Of a stretch of 56,699 nucleotides of DNA, positions 17,276-25,526 are shown piece after piece. Source of the DNA: an uncultured Prolixibacteraceae bacterium (GTDB lineage Bacteria; Bacteroidota; Bacteroidia; Bacteroidales; Prolixibacteraceae); contig CAJXZG010000024.1 in assembly GCA_913063265.1 (NCBI GenBank), positions 1 to 56,699 on the forward strand, in the 5' to 3' direction. The translations under genes were made by a program, and so were the position numbers. The notes under the pieces were generated by a model. The model was not told the DNA's origin and did not search any database. It worked only from the letters and a program-made list of their open reading frames with translations. Each line of letters begins with the position of its first letter. Position 1 is the stretch's first letter.

Positions 17276-18553
17276 ATGCGAATTTTTCAAAATTTAAACA
17301 CACAGGAAATCAAAACTTTAAAGCTGCATCTTTTTTACAGTGGCATTGAAGGTGTGGCTGCCGGTGCTCTGATTTTAACTGAGTTTATTTTTATCAAATC
17401 GTTAAAAGGGAGCAATGTGCAGCTGGCATTTCTGTTTCAGTTTAGCATGGTGGTTTTTTTGTTTGCCATGGTGGCCAATGAAATTTTACGGCGATACACC
17501 AATCGTAAAATACTACTTCGAAGTATTGCCATAATTTCAAAATTACCATTGGTAGGTCTGGCCTTTTTCCCGGATGTAAGCAACCAGGCAGGAATTCCTG
17601 TGATTTATCACACCATCTTTCTTAGCATATTTTTGCTCTATTTTGTATCAAAAATTGCGGTTATTCCATCTATAAATCAATATTTAAAAGGCAATTACAA
17701 ACACGAAAACTTTGGTCGGTTATTTGGTTATTCTGTAACAGTTCAAAAAGTTACAATGCTGGCATCGACTTTCACAGCCGGCTTGCTACTCGACTGGAAT
17801 CCAAACTCTTACAAAGTATTTTATCCTGTAGTAGGAATTTTAGCTATCATTTCAATTTTTCAGCTTACCAAAATAAAATTTGTTCAAAAAGAAGAATTGA
17901 TAGATACTCCGGTCTGGCAAGCACTTCAGCAGTCATTTATAAGGGTGTTTCATATTTTAAAAACCAATAAAGCCTTCAGGCACCTTGAAATGGGATTTAT
18001 GATTTATGGTTTTGCATGGATGAGCACACATGCCGTTATTACTATTTTTTATGAGCGTGCCCTGGATTTAAATTATTCGAGTGTGGCTTTTTACAAAAAT
18101 GCTTTCAATTTGATTGCTATTGCATTTTTACCGTTTTTTGGAAGATTTATAGGGCAGCGCGATCCACGTCGATTTGGAATTATCACCTTTGGCTCTCTGC
18201 TGTTGTTTATCCTTTTTACCGGTTTAACAGAATATTTTGACGGATATACCGAAATATACGGTATTAAAATTTACTACATGTTGATGGTCGCTGTTTTTTT
18301 TAACGGACTGTTTATGGGAAGTATGCCCATTTTATGGGGAATAGGGAGCAGCTATTTTTGCAAACCAGAAGAAGCCGCCGATTACCAGTCAGTTCATTTA
18401 TTTCTAACGGGTGTTCGCGCACTGTTTGCGCCAATAATTGGAATAAAATTATATGAATGGTTTGGATTTAGTATCACCTATGCAACAGGTGTAATATTTT
18501 TATTATTTGCGATATTACTGATGATTTATTCTGAAAAAAGGTTCCCTAAATAA
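17276..18553 (+). CDS. MFS-type transporter
   Basis: The 425-residue protein has about 12 membrane helices. Helix-breaking repeats such as LIAIAFLPFFGRFIGQRDPR and MLMVAVFFNGLFMGSMPILW are consistent with the major facilitator superfamily, and the loop after helix two (EILRRYTNRKILLRS) occupies the place of the family's basic loop. I cannot name the substrate: it lacks the clear sugar, drug or peptide signatures I know. It is monocistronic and converges on the molybdopterin hydroxylase gene with 10 bases between stops; the pairing may be functional but nothing shows it. Confidence 0.72.
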   Translation: MRIFQNLNTQEIKTLKLHLFYSGIEGVAAGALILTEFIFIKSLKGSNVQLAFLFQFSMVVFLFAMVANEILRRYTNRKILLRSIAIISKLPLVGLAFFPDVSNQAGIPVIYHTIFLSIFLLYFVSKIAVIPSINQYLKGNYKHENFGRLFGYSVTVQKVTMLASTFTAGLLLDWNPNSYKVFYPVVGILAIISIFQLTKIKFVQKEELIDTPVWQALQQSFIRVFHILKTNKAFRHLEMGFMIYGFAWMSTHAVITIFYERALDLNYSSVAFYKNAFNLIAIAFLPFFGRFIGQRDPRRFGIITFGSLLLFILFTGLTEYFDGYTEIYGIKIYYMLMVAVFFNGLFMGSMPILWGIGSSYFCKPEEAADYQSVHLFLTGVRALFAPIIGIKLYEWFGFSITYATGVIFLLFAILLMIYSEKRFPK

Positions 18554-18563
18554 TGGATAAAAC

Positions 18564-20696
18564 TTAATCTTTTTCCATGGCGGCCAGAATTCTTTCAGGT
18601 GTTATAGGCAAAGTATAAACTCTTGCTCCAACGGCATCATAAATAGCATTGGCTAAAGCAGCGCCAACCGTTGTAATTGCAGGCTCACCACATCCCTGAG
18701 GTGGAATTTCAGGATTATCTATAAGTACAACCTCAATTGAAGGAACATCAGAAAACCTTGTAATATCATAGGTATTAAAATTTTCTGTTTTCCTTTTCCC
18801 ACCACTGAATTCCAGTTCTTCATAAAGTGCCGCGCTTAATCCCATGGTAATACCGCCTTCAACCTGAAGAATCGCACCCTGTGGATTAATAATTTCGCCC
18901 ATATCCTGTGCACAAACAACATGTTCTACTTTTACTTTTCCTGTTGATTTATTCACCGAAACCTGCATAATTGTTGCCACATAAGTATTCAGATAATTGG
19001 TACAGGCAATTCCATAACCTTTACCTGACGGCCCTTCAGAAAACTTTTTCCCAAATTTTTCGTCAGCCGCCCGCAACACCCTAATCATTCTTTCATCGCA
19101 AAGGTTGTTAAAACGAAATTGTAAGGGATCCTGTTTTGCTGCTTTTGCCAGAATATCGGTATGCGACTCCATTGCAAAAACATTGGTATTGCTTCCTGGT
19201 CCGCGCCATGCTCCCGTTGCAAAAGGATGTACATCATTTTTATTTTTAGTTTTGACGCGGTAATGCGGAATATTATAAATGGGTTCAGAACTGCGTGACC
19301 AGCTAAATAGTATATCGCACTCCCATGAATTTATTAATCCTGAGGAGCTCATTCCTGTTTTCATTTGCACTACTGCAGCCGGCCGAACTGCATCGTAAAA
19401 AAACTCTTCCTTCCTTGTCCAGGCCAACTGTACAGGCCGACCTGTTAATTTCGAAAGTTTAACTGCTTCAACTATTTGTTGTCCCGATTTTTTACCTCCA
19501 AAGCCACCACCAACAAAAGGTGTAATTACATGTACATCTTCTTCCGGGATTTGTAATGTATCTGCTACTGTTTCCCTCACTCTGAAAGGCGCCTGCGTTG
19601 AAGCCCAGACTTTTACCTTTTCTTTTTTAACATCAGCAACAACTGCATAGGGTTCAATGGGTGCATGGGCAACATAATGATTATAATATTCTTGTTCAAT
19701 ATACTGATGTGCCTCACCATGCGCATTCTCTACATTTCCGTTTTCAACATAAACACGTCCTTCGGGAGCAGCTTCCTTTAATGTTTTAAAAACGGATTGA
19801 TTATCCATTCCGGAATCCGGTACATCCCATTCGGCTTTAATCTTCGATAATGCTTTTTCTGCTTCTTCAGGATGTTCATGTAAAACTGCAACCAAATCGT
19901 TTTCGTTAATTACTACCGCATTGTTCACTGTTCTGGCTTTGGAAACATCTAATGAAATTAAGCTGGCTTCATGTGACGGCGGGCGAAGAACTTTGGCATA
20001 CAACATTCCAGGAAGACGTATATCCGCGGCAAATTTTGCTTCTCCATTGAGCTTCTCAATGGAATCCACTCTCTTTTTGGATTGTCCTGAAATACCGTGT
20101 TCTGAAACTTTCTTTATCGGTACATCAGAGATGTGCTTAGTAATTTGTTTCCCTTTTACCAAAGAAGCATAACTAATCGTTTTTTCAATGTTATTTTTAT
20201 CTCGGATTTTTCCATCTTTAACTTCTAACTGCTCTGTTGGAATTTCAAGTATTTCAGAAGCCATTTGTAGTAAAACAGCTCTGGCTTCTGCTCCCGCTCT
20301 TCGTAATGGGGGACCATAATATTTAGTGCTTCGCGATCCTGTAGTTCCACTATCCCAGGGGCATAACATGGTATCCCCCATTATGGTATCAACCGAATCA
20401 AAAGAAACATCCAGTTCTTCTGCCAGCATTTGACGCATTGAGGTGATAATTCCCTGCCCCATTTCAATTTTGCTGCAAAACAGCGTTACCCTGCCATCTT
20501 CTCCAATTTTGAGATAAGCATTTAAATCTGTCGGATAAGACCTGCCCCGTTGTTGCATGGCCAATTTGCCAAAAGTTCCCGGTGCAAAAAATATAAAAAG
20601 TCCACTGCCCGACAGCTTTAAAAAATTTCGTCTGGAAAATGGCTCCAATGTGGAAATATCATTTTCTCCGTTTTCAAAGAATTGTTTATCACTCAT
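18564..20696 (-). CDS. Tat-exported molybdopterin-binding hydroxylase large subunit (IorB/xanthine dehydrogenase family)
   Basis: The 710-residue protein starts with a Tat motif, SRRNFLKLSG (21-30), and a hydrophobic stretch, so it is probably exported folded to the periplasm. The body matches the molybdenum subunit of the isoquinoline 1-oxidoreductase/aldehyde oxidase type: KIEMGQGIITSMRQMLAEEL, the FVGGGFGGKKSGQQ cofactor loop, GAWRGPGSNTNVFAMESHTD and PQGCGEPAITTVG, whose Glu671 aligns with the catalytic glutamate of xanthine dehydrogenases. Such enzymes hydroxylate aldehydes or N-heterocycles with water as oxygen source. The usual small [2Fe-2S] subunit gene is not adjacent and no iron-sulfur domain is fused, which leaves the electron path unexplained. 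Confidence 0.9.
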   Translation of the reverse strand: MSDKQFFENGENDISTLEPFSRRNFLKLSGSGLFIFFAPGTFGKLAMQQRGRSYPTDLNAYLKIGEDGRVTLFCSKIEMGQGIITSMRQMLAEELDVSFDSVDTIMGDTMLCPWDSGTTGSRSTKYYGPPLRRAGAEARAVLLQMASEILEIPTEQLEVKDGKIRDKNNIEKTISYASLVKGKQITKHISDVPIKKVSEHGISGQSKKRVDSIEKLNGEAKFAADIRLPGMLYAKVLRPPSHEASLISLDVSKARTVNNAVVINENDLVAVLHEHPEEAEKALSKIKAEWDVPDSGMDNQSVFKTLKEAAPEGRVYVENGNVENAHGEAHQYIEQEYYNHYVAHAPIEPYAVVADVKKEKVKVWASTQAPFRVRETVADTLQIPEEDVHVITPFVGGGFGGKKSGQQIVEAVKLSKLTGRPVQLAWTRKEEFFYDAVRPAAVVQMKTGMSSSGLINSWECDILFSWSRSSEPIYNIPHYRVKTKNKNDVHPFATGAWRGPGSNTNVFAMESHTDILAKAAKQDPLQFRFNNLCDERMIRVLRAADEKFGKKFSEGPSGKGYGIACTNYLNTYVATIMQVSVNKSTGKVKVEHVVCAQDMGEIINPQGAILQVEGGITMGLSAALYEELEFSGGKRKTENFNTYDITRFSDVPSIEVVLIDNPEIPPQGCGEPAITTVGAALANAIYDAVGARVYTLPITPERILAAMEKD

Positions 20697-20773
20697 AACA
20701 TTATCGGTTGATTGAACGATAATAAAGATACAAAATAATTTAGGTGATTGACGGAATTAAAATATTGAAACTA

Positions 20774-20781
20774 CAAAAATA
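20774..20781 (-). promoter_or_regulatory. Candidate -7 element for the molybdopterin hydroxylase gene
   Basis: Minus-strand TATTTTTG (20781-20774) matches TAnnTTTG and lies 78 bases before the ATG. No good -33 box is visible. Confidence 0.3.
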
Positions 20782-20809
20782 CGTCACTTATAATCTGACC
20801 TGACAGAGT

Positions 20810-21040
20810 TCATTTCAGTTGAATCAGTGTTTCATTTTCTATTCCTTTTCGAATCCAGCGCATTAAAGTAATTGCTTTATATTCTTTTTCCAGATAAGTG
20901 GTTTCGAATTCTTTTTCCATGCTGTTAATTTCAAGCTGGTACAAATGTTTTTTGGTCTCAATCTGATAGTACACCTTACCGGCACAAACAAAAGATAATT
21001 TTGCCCTTGTCCCCTTTACAATAGTTATTAAACTTTCCAT
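20810..21040 (-). CDS. Small hypothetical protein, 76 residues
   Basis: It starts at an ATG and reads as a compact beta-rich protein: TIVKGTRAKLSFVCAGKVYY, then QIETKKHLYQLEINSMEKEF and a helical TLMRWIRKGIENETLIQLK end. There is no signal peptide or membrane segment. I do not recognise a family. It lies 70 bases downstream of the Crp/Fnr gene and 113 bases upstream of the molybdopterin hydroxylase, all on the minus strand, so the three may form one regulated unit. Codon use looks like that of its neighbours, supporting a real gene. Confidence 0.6.
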   Translation of the reverse strand: MESLITIVKGTRAKLSFVCAGKVYYQIETKKHLYQLEINSMEKEFETTYLEKEYKAITLMRWIRKGIENETLIQLK

Positions 21041-21110
21041 AATTCCTTTTTTTACAAAGGAAGTCCTGCTTGCTGACTTTTCTTTTGACCTAAATCAAAA
21101 AATAAAAGAA

Positions 21111-21668
21111 TCAGAATTTTCTTATTCTGCTTAAGGTTTCCTGCGAGATACCAAGTATTGAAGCAATATGTCCCAGTTTGGCTCTTTTTATTATTTCTAG
21201 TGCAATCTGGTTTAAATACTCATACTTTCCACGGGCATCTCTTTGATTTAATTCTTTCGAATGTTTATCTATATTGGAAAATTCTTTGCCCATCATGGCA
21301 TTTACAAAAGTCATGATTTGAGCATTTTGAGCCAGTTTTTCACTGTCAGACTTACTGATACTTATTAATTCGGTATTTTCGCAAGCCTGTAAATACTCTT
21401 CAGAAAAAATATTTTGTGCATAGCTTTGTAAAGATGTAAAGGTTTCATTTTCTGTATGAATCCAAACCGTTATCTCCTTTCCATCATGGACATAATATTT
21501 TCGGACCATTCCCGATTTTAAAAACCAGATTTTGTTACAATGCCGGCCTGCTTCCAAAATATATTCGTCCTTTTCGTAGGTCTCCAACCGAGCCAGTTCT
21601 TTTAATTCATTTATGGTTTCGGAACTTAATTTTACAAATCGTTCTATGTAATCAATCAGTTGTTGCAT
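21111..21668 (-). CDS. Crp/Fnr-family transcriptional regulator
   Basis: The 185-residue protein has an N-terminal cyclic-nucleotide-binding-like beta-roll (about 20-115; KDEYILEAGRHCNKIWFLKS and GMVRKYYVHDGKEITVWIHT are typical) and a C-terminal winged-helix remnant ending in the recognition helix GHIASILGISQETLSRIRKF. It resembles the many short Bacteroidota Crp/Fnr proteins that lack FNR cysteines, so an oxygen-sensing cluster is not expected. The effector is unknown. Its position upstream of the small protein and the molybdenum enzyme suggests, without proof, that it controls them. Confidence 0.85.
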   Translation of the reverse strand: MQQLIDYIERFVKLSSETINELKELARLETYEKDEYILEAGRHCNKIWFLKSGMVRKYYVHDGKEITVWIHTENETFTSLQSYAQNIFSEEYLQACENTELISISKSDSEKLAQNAQIMTFVNAMMGKEFSNIDKHSKELNQRDARGKYEYLNQIALEIIKRAKLGHIASILGISQETLSRIRKF

Positions 21669-21740
21669 GCACTGTAACAGATTATTTCTTCTAAAATAGA
21701 ATTTACAAGAAAATGCTTTTACATCTTACCAATTGTATTA

Positions 21741-24005
21741 TTAATCGCTAATTATAATTTTCTTCGTTATAGACTTGTCCTTACCTCGAAGTCTTATAAT
21801 ATAAATTCCTGATTTCAACTCCAGGGATAATTTCAGCTTACTGAAAAACCCGGTTTCCTTAAAGTAAACCGTTTTGCCGGTTAAATCACTTATCTCTACA
21901 GCATCAAACAACCAATCTCCTGAATTAACTGTCAATGAACCAGTTGCAGGTACAGGATAAATATGTACATCTGAAAAATATTCATGGTTACCTGTTGATG
22001 TATTGATTTTAAAATCGAAATAATTTATGTTAAACCCTCCTTTAGTAGCTACTATTTTAAGATAATGTTTTCCTTTTACGATTTTCACATCCGTACTTAC
22101 TGTCCTCCAGTTTTGCCAACCACCGGTATAAGGACATTTTACTTCTCCTATTTGATTATCATCGAGATAAATAGCCAGCACTCCTCCTGTATTTGGTGAA
22201 CTCAAACGAAATGACAGGGTAAAGTTTTCGTTATCTTCTTTGTTATTAATTGCATATTGCATCCAATCAGAATTATCAATCCACCCTACATTTAGTCCTC
22301 CCCCGGAATCCCCTGTATTTTCTGTTTGCACACCTTGCTGTTCAATATAATTTTCAGCTTCAATTTTTCCAGGGATATTAAACCATAGTGGTTCAACTAT
22401 TATATTTCTTTTTGCTTCAAAACCTCCATCGTTTGTAAACGCTGTAATGGTAGCCTGTCCTACCATCGGACCACCGGTTACTACACCATTGGCATCAACA
22501 TAAGCCGTTTTAGGATGATCCGAAATCCATGCTATATCTTTTCGACTTGCATTTTCAGGATAAACAAAAGATTGAAGTTGTAATGATTCCCCAACTGAAA
22601 TTGTATCTGATTCGGATAATAAAGTTAGGCCTGAAACCCTTACAGGAGATTCCCCAAAATTACCTTCCGAAATAACCATTTCTCCCAGTGTAAGCCATCC
22701 TTCTTTATTTAAATCCTGTTTTTTATTGGCAAAACGTACAGGTTTAGCTTTTGATGAGAATTGCTCCAGGGGGTTAACCATTCTTACCAAAACTTTATAA
22801 GTTCCATCTTCAATTTTTTCTGTTGCTTCAATTGCCCTGTAATTATTTAATCCTCCTGGTTGAATATTATGAAAATTACATTTTGATGTTCCTATAGAGT
22901 AAAACAAATTGGCACTATCCAACACCCCTATCTCCATATCCCAATTTGCATACATGGGTGCAATACCTTTGTTTTGAATTTCGAGTTCCACAGTTATTTT
23001 GCCTTCTGAAGCTGTTAAACGATATTGATCAACAAAAAAACTGTAACCCATCATTTTCTGAGCCCGAATGGCATTTTCCCATTCGTGGGTTCCTGGTTTT
23101 GCATATTGAAACAAATAATGACAAATAAGAAATGTGGGATGAATGGAATCCATACTTTCCGTTACATCCTGACCTACTGTGTTAGGCCACGATTTCCAGA
23201 TTGTACTTTGTAAATCAGGATCTATTTCGCCTCCAACCGGATGCATCATCCAGTTTTTATCTGCATTATTAATTTTAAGCATGTTATGGAAATACCAGCG
23301 ATTCGCTGGATTGGTGCTAATAGACTGACTAAAAAACAAACCATCACTATATCCAAATATTTGTGGATCGGGCATTGCATCGGCATACCTGGCCATTAAA
23401 TTTGTTTCCGGAAATGCTTCCTTGTATGCGTTGGCTAACCTGGTTTTATTTTCCTGAGTCATATCAAAAGTTTTATCAGACCCTACGTGCCATTCGCCCC
23501 ACATTCCGTAAAGTCCTAGAGTTACCAGAAAAATCCTTGAATCGTTGTTATATTTTTCTCCAAATGCCGAAATAAAGTTTAGCATTGCCTGCATAAGTGT
23601 TTCATTATTCCAATCGGGACAAAGTGAAGAAGGTTTGGTTTTCCAATCGACCTGGTCTATTAAGAATGAAGGCATATCGGTTTTTCCATTGGCCGGATCA
23701 ATAATAACCTGAATAGAAGAAAAGTTCCCTCTGGATGCTGTTTGATTTATAAAGTTATCAATAACAGTCCAGTCAAATGTGTTCATCTCCTTCATGATAT
23801 CGTCCAGTCCAAAATTCCTTCCTTCAATACTTCTGGGAAAACTGGTTCCGGGATTCCATAAAGTCATAAAACCTTTTAAGGGATTGTATTCCAAGCCAGG
23901 CTGATCTGGATTGTATTCGAGACTTTCCCAGTTTTGTGCTTGTGAACCAATATTAAAAATTGCACACAACAGAACCAATGTTAATCCCCTAATTATAAAC
24001 TTCAT
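21741..24005 (-). CDS. Secreted multidomain protein: DUF4874/DUF4832, Big_2, CBM6-like and T9SS domains
   Basis: About 754 residues. From the ATG at 24005 the signal is KFIIRGLTLVLLCAIF ending in GSQAQ; an upstream TTG at 24032 is less likely. The opening LEYNPLKGFMTLW is the hallmark of the DUF4874/DUF4832 pair, a TIM-barrel-like putative glycosidase module, continuing through GLYGMWGEWHVG to about residue 460. A bacterial Ig-like (Big_2) domain follows (VRVSGLTLLSESDTISVGES), then a CBM6-like carbohydrate-binding module (KIEAENYIEQQGVQTENTGD to NINYFDFKI) and a T9SS sorting domain (VHIYPVPATGSLTV to KKIIISD). It is therefore a surface or secreted carbohydrate-active protein of unknown specificity. 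Its upstream neighbour is the DJ-1 gene. Confidence 0.85.
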   Translation of the reverse strand: MKFIIRGLTLVLLCAIFNIGSQAQNWESLEYNPDQPGLEYNPLKGFMTLWNPGTSFPRSIEGRNFGLDDIMKEMNTFDWTVIDNFINQTASRGNFSSIQVIIDPANGKTDMPSFLIDQVDWKTKPSSLCPDWNNETLMQAMLNFISAFGEKYNNDSRIFLVTLGLYGMWGEWHVGSDKTFDMTQENKTRLANAYKEAFPETNLMARYADAMPDPQIFGYSDGLFFSQSISTNPANRWYFHNMLKINNADKNWMMHPVGGEIDPDLQSTIWKSWPNTVGQDVTESMDSIHPTFLICHYLFQYAKPGTHEWENAIRAQKMMGYSFFVDQYRLTASEGKITVELEIQNKGIAPMYANWDMEIGVLDSANLFYSIGTSKCNFHNIQPGGLNNYRAIEATEKIEDGTYKVLVRMVNPLEQFSSKAKPVRFANKKQDLNKEGWLTLGEMVISEGNFGESPVRVSGLTLLSESDTISVGESLQLQSFVYPENASRKDIAWISDHPKTAYVDANGVVTGGPMVGQATITAFTNDGGFEAKRNIIVEPLWFNIPGKIEAENYIEQQGVQTENTGDSGGGLNVGWIDNSDWMQYAINNKEDNENFTLSFRLSSPNTGGVLAIYLDDNQIGEVKCPYTGGWQNWRTVSTDVKIVKGKHYLKIVATKGGFNINYFDFKINTSTGNHEYFSDVHIYPVPATGSLTVNSGDWLFDAVEISDLTGKTVYFKETGFFSKLKLSLELKSGIYIIRLRGKDKSITKKIIISD

Positions 24006-24062
24006 TTTGCTTTCAGCTTTATTAAATTTCAATTAATCAATTATTAAGCAGTAAGGCCATTG

Positions 24063-24680
24063 TTAAAACCTCATGTACTTTTTCACCAGGTCAACATTCT
24101 CTTTATCGGTTAACATTTCCAATAAGGTAAATGCAACATCCAGTGCAGTTGAAGGTCCGGTTGATGTGATAATATTTTTATCAACCACTATACTTTTATC
24201 CTGGATTTCTGCACCAAATTCTGCCAGTTGTTTTTTTCGCATTCCATCCATCAAATCGTAGGTTGTAGCCTTTCTTCCTTTTAAAACTCCAGATTTACCT
24301 AATGGAAGAGCCGAAACACAAATTGATGCAATAATTTTTTCATGTTTATCAAATTCTCTGATGAGGTTTAAAAGTCGCTCATCGTAGGCGTCCTCATAAA
24401 ACCCGGCTTTTTCAAAACCACCGGCAATAGCCAGTGCATCAAAATCGCCGGTATTTATTTTACCGAACTCCAACTCAGGACGAACAATTAAATTCCATGT
24501 ACATTTTATTTCAGGGCGAAGGGCTGTTGTAATTAAATCAACACCCTGCTTACCAAAACTTCTGCTCCAACCCATAATATCGGTAAATACACTGGCTTCA
24601 TAAGCCTCAAATCCTTGTGCGAGAAATAATAATATTTTTTTACTTTTCATTATTGATGTAATCTGTAAAATTTTATTCAT
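24063..24680 (-). CDS. DJ-1/PfpI family protein
   Basis: The 205-residue cytoplasmic protein has the flavodoxin-like DJ-1 fold pattern: KKILLFLAQGFEAYEASVFT, with the conserved acidic residue before the first helix, DALAIAGGFE, and the nucleophile-elbow segment IIASICVSALPLGKSGVLKG, with the reactive cysteine in Ala-Ser-Ile-Cys. Family members act as glyoxalases/deglycases, chaperones or amidotransferase-like enzymes; the precise role is not decided by sequence. The ATG at 24680 adds ten residues not needed for the fold; the ATG at 24650, just before KSKKILLFLAQG, is an equally good start. Confidence 0.85.
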   Translation of the reverse strand: MNKILQITSIMKSKKILLFLAQGFEAYEASVFTDIMGWSRSFGKQGVDLITTALRPEIKCTWNLIVRPELEFGKINTGDFDALAIAGGFEKAGFYEDAYDERLLNLIREFDKHEKIIASICVSALPLGKSGVLKGRKATTYDLMDGMRKKQLAEFGAEIQDKSIVVDKNIITSTGPSTALDVAFTLLEMLTDKENVDLVKKYMRF

Positions 24681-24713
24681 ATGATTGAATGGAAAACAAA
24701 AACAGGATGATAA

Positions 24714-25100
24714 TTAAGAAACTTTAACCTGAAAAATTGAGCCTTCTTTTTGGTAACCTAACTTTTCATAATAGGGATCAACATCAGACAATACAAATAC
24801 TGTCCGATCAGGATAATCTATACATAATTGTTCCATTAACAATTTACCAATATCCTTTCCCCGACGAATTGGCTTAACCAGTAAATCCAGGACAAAAATA
24901 TAAAGTTCTGCGTCATCCATTGAACGGGAGAAGCCACATAACTCATCTTTTTCATAAGCTACATAGCTTATCGATTCCTGAAGAGCTTTTTTGTATTTTT
25001 CAATTTTATCATCTTCGGCATAATCCCATCCGTCCTCATCGTTAATCATTTGCATTAGTTTTTCTTCATCCCGTTCCTTTTTGTATTCTAAAATCTGCAT
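24714..25100 (-). CDS. GNAT-family N-acetyltransferase
   Basis: About 128 residues from the ATG at 25100; a TTG at 25127, overlapping the previous stop, is the alternative. The acetyl-CoA-binding motif A is VKPIRRGKDIGKLLMEQL, preceded by the beta-strand YIFVLDLLV. Short single-domain GNAT enzymes of this kind acetylate small molecules or protein termini; the acceptor is unknown. It lies 23 bases downstream of the ACT-domain gene and is likely co-transcribed with it and the fucosidase. Confidence 0.8.
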   Translation of the reverse strand: MQILEYKKERDEEKLMQMINDEDGWDYAEDDKIEKYKKALQESISYVAYEKDELCGFSRSMDDAELYIFVLDLLVKPIRRGKDIGKLLMEQLCIDYPDRTVFVLSDVDPYYEKLGYQKEGSIFQVKVS

Positions 25101-25123
25101 AATCTTCCTATTCTTACGAATTA

Positions 25124-25525
25124 TCAAATATAGTTTTCCGATAATTTTTCTAAAACTCGAACTGCCTTTTCAGCATCTTCTTTTTTAACAAAAATATGGT
25201 CGTGAAAATACCCGGCAATTACATTGCAGCTAATATTATATTTTGCCAGTTCAGATGAAAATACTGCAGTAAAACCAATAGCTTCGAGGGATGAGTTTAT
25301 TTTTAGTGAAATCCATGAAGCTATAAAATCATAATCAAGATTTAATTCATCTGCCTTTTTACGTTCCAAAATAACAGTTGTACCCTCTTTTTCTTTGAAT
25401 TCACAAATCGTATCCCGACGATTAATGTTAATTGGCTCTTGTACAGAAAGAAAAACATAATCCCCATCATTCAAAACAGGTGTCATTCCCTTGATTAATT
25501 CTGAAATATTTTTTACACCTGCCAT
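25124..25525 (-). CDS. ACT-domain protein (DUF2241 type)
   Basis: About 133 residues. The ATG at 25525 follows the fucosidase stop by one base (TAA T ATG), a strong sign of translational coupling; more upstream in-frame starts would overlap the fucosidase. The N-terminal segment ISELIKGMTPVLNDGDYVFL and the later LEAIGFTAVFSSELAKYNIS and IAGYFHDHIFVKKEDAEKAV match a family of stand-alone tandem ACT-like proteins thought to bind amino acids or other small ligands. No function is established for it. Its coupling to a secreted glycosidase is unexpected. Confidence 0.82.
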   Translation of the reverse strand: MAGVKNISELIKGMTPVLNDGDYVFLSVQEPININRRDTICEFKEKEGTTVILERKKADELNLDYDFIASWISLKINSSLEAIGFTAVFSSELAKYNISCNVIAGYFHDHIFVKKEDAEKAVRVLEKLSENYI

Positions 25526-25526
25526 A

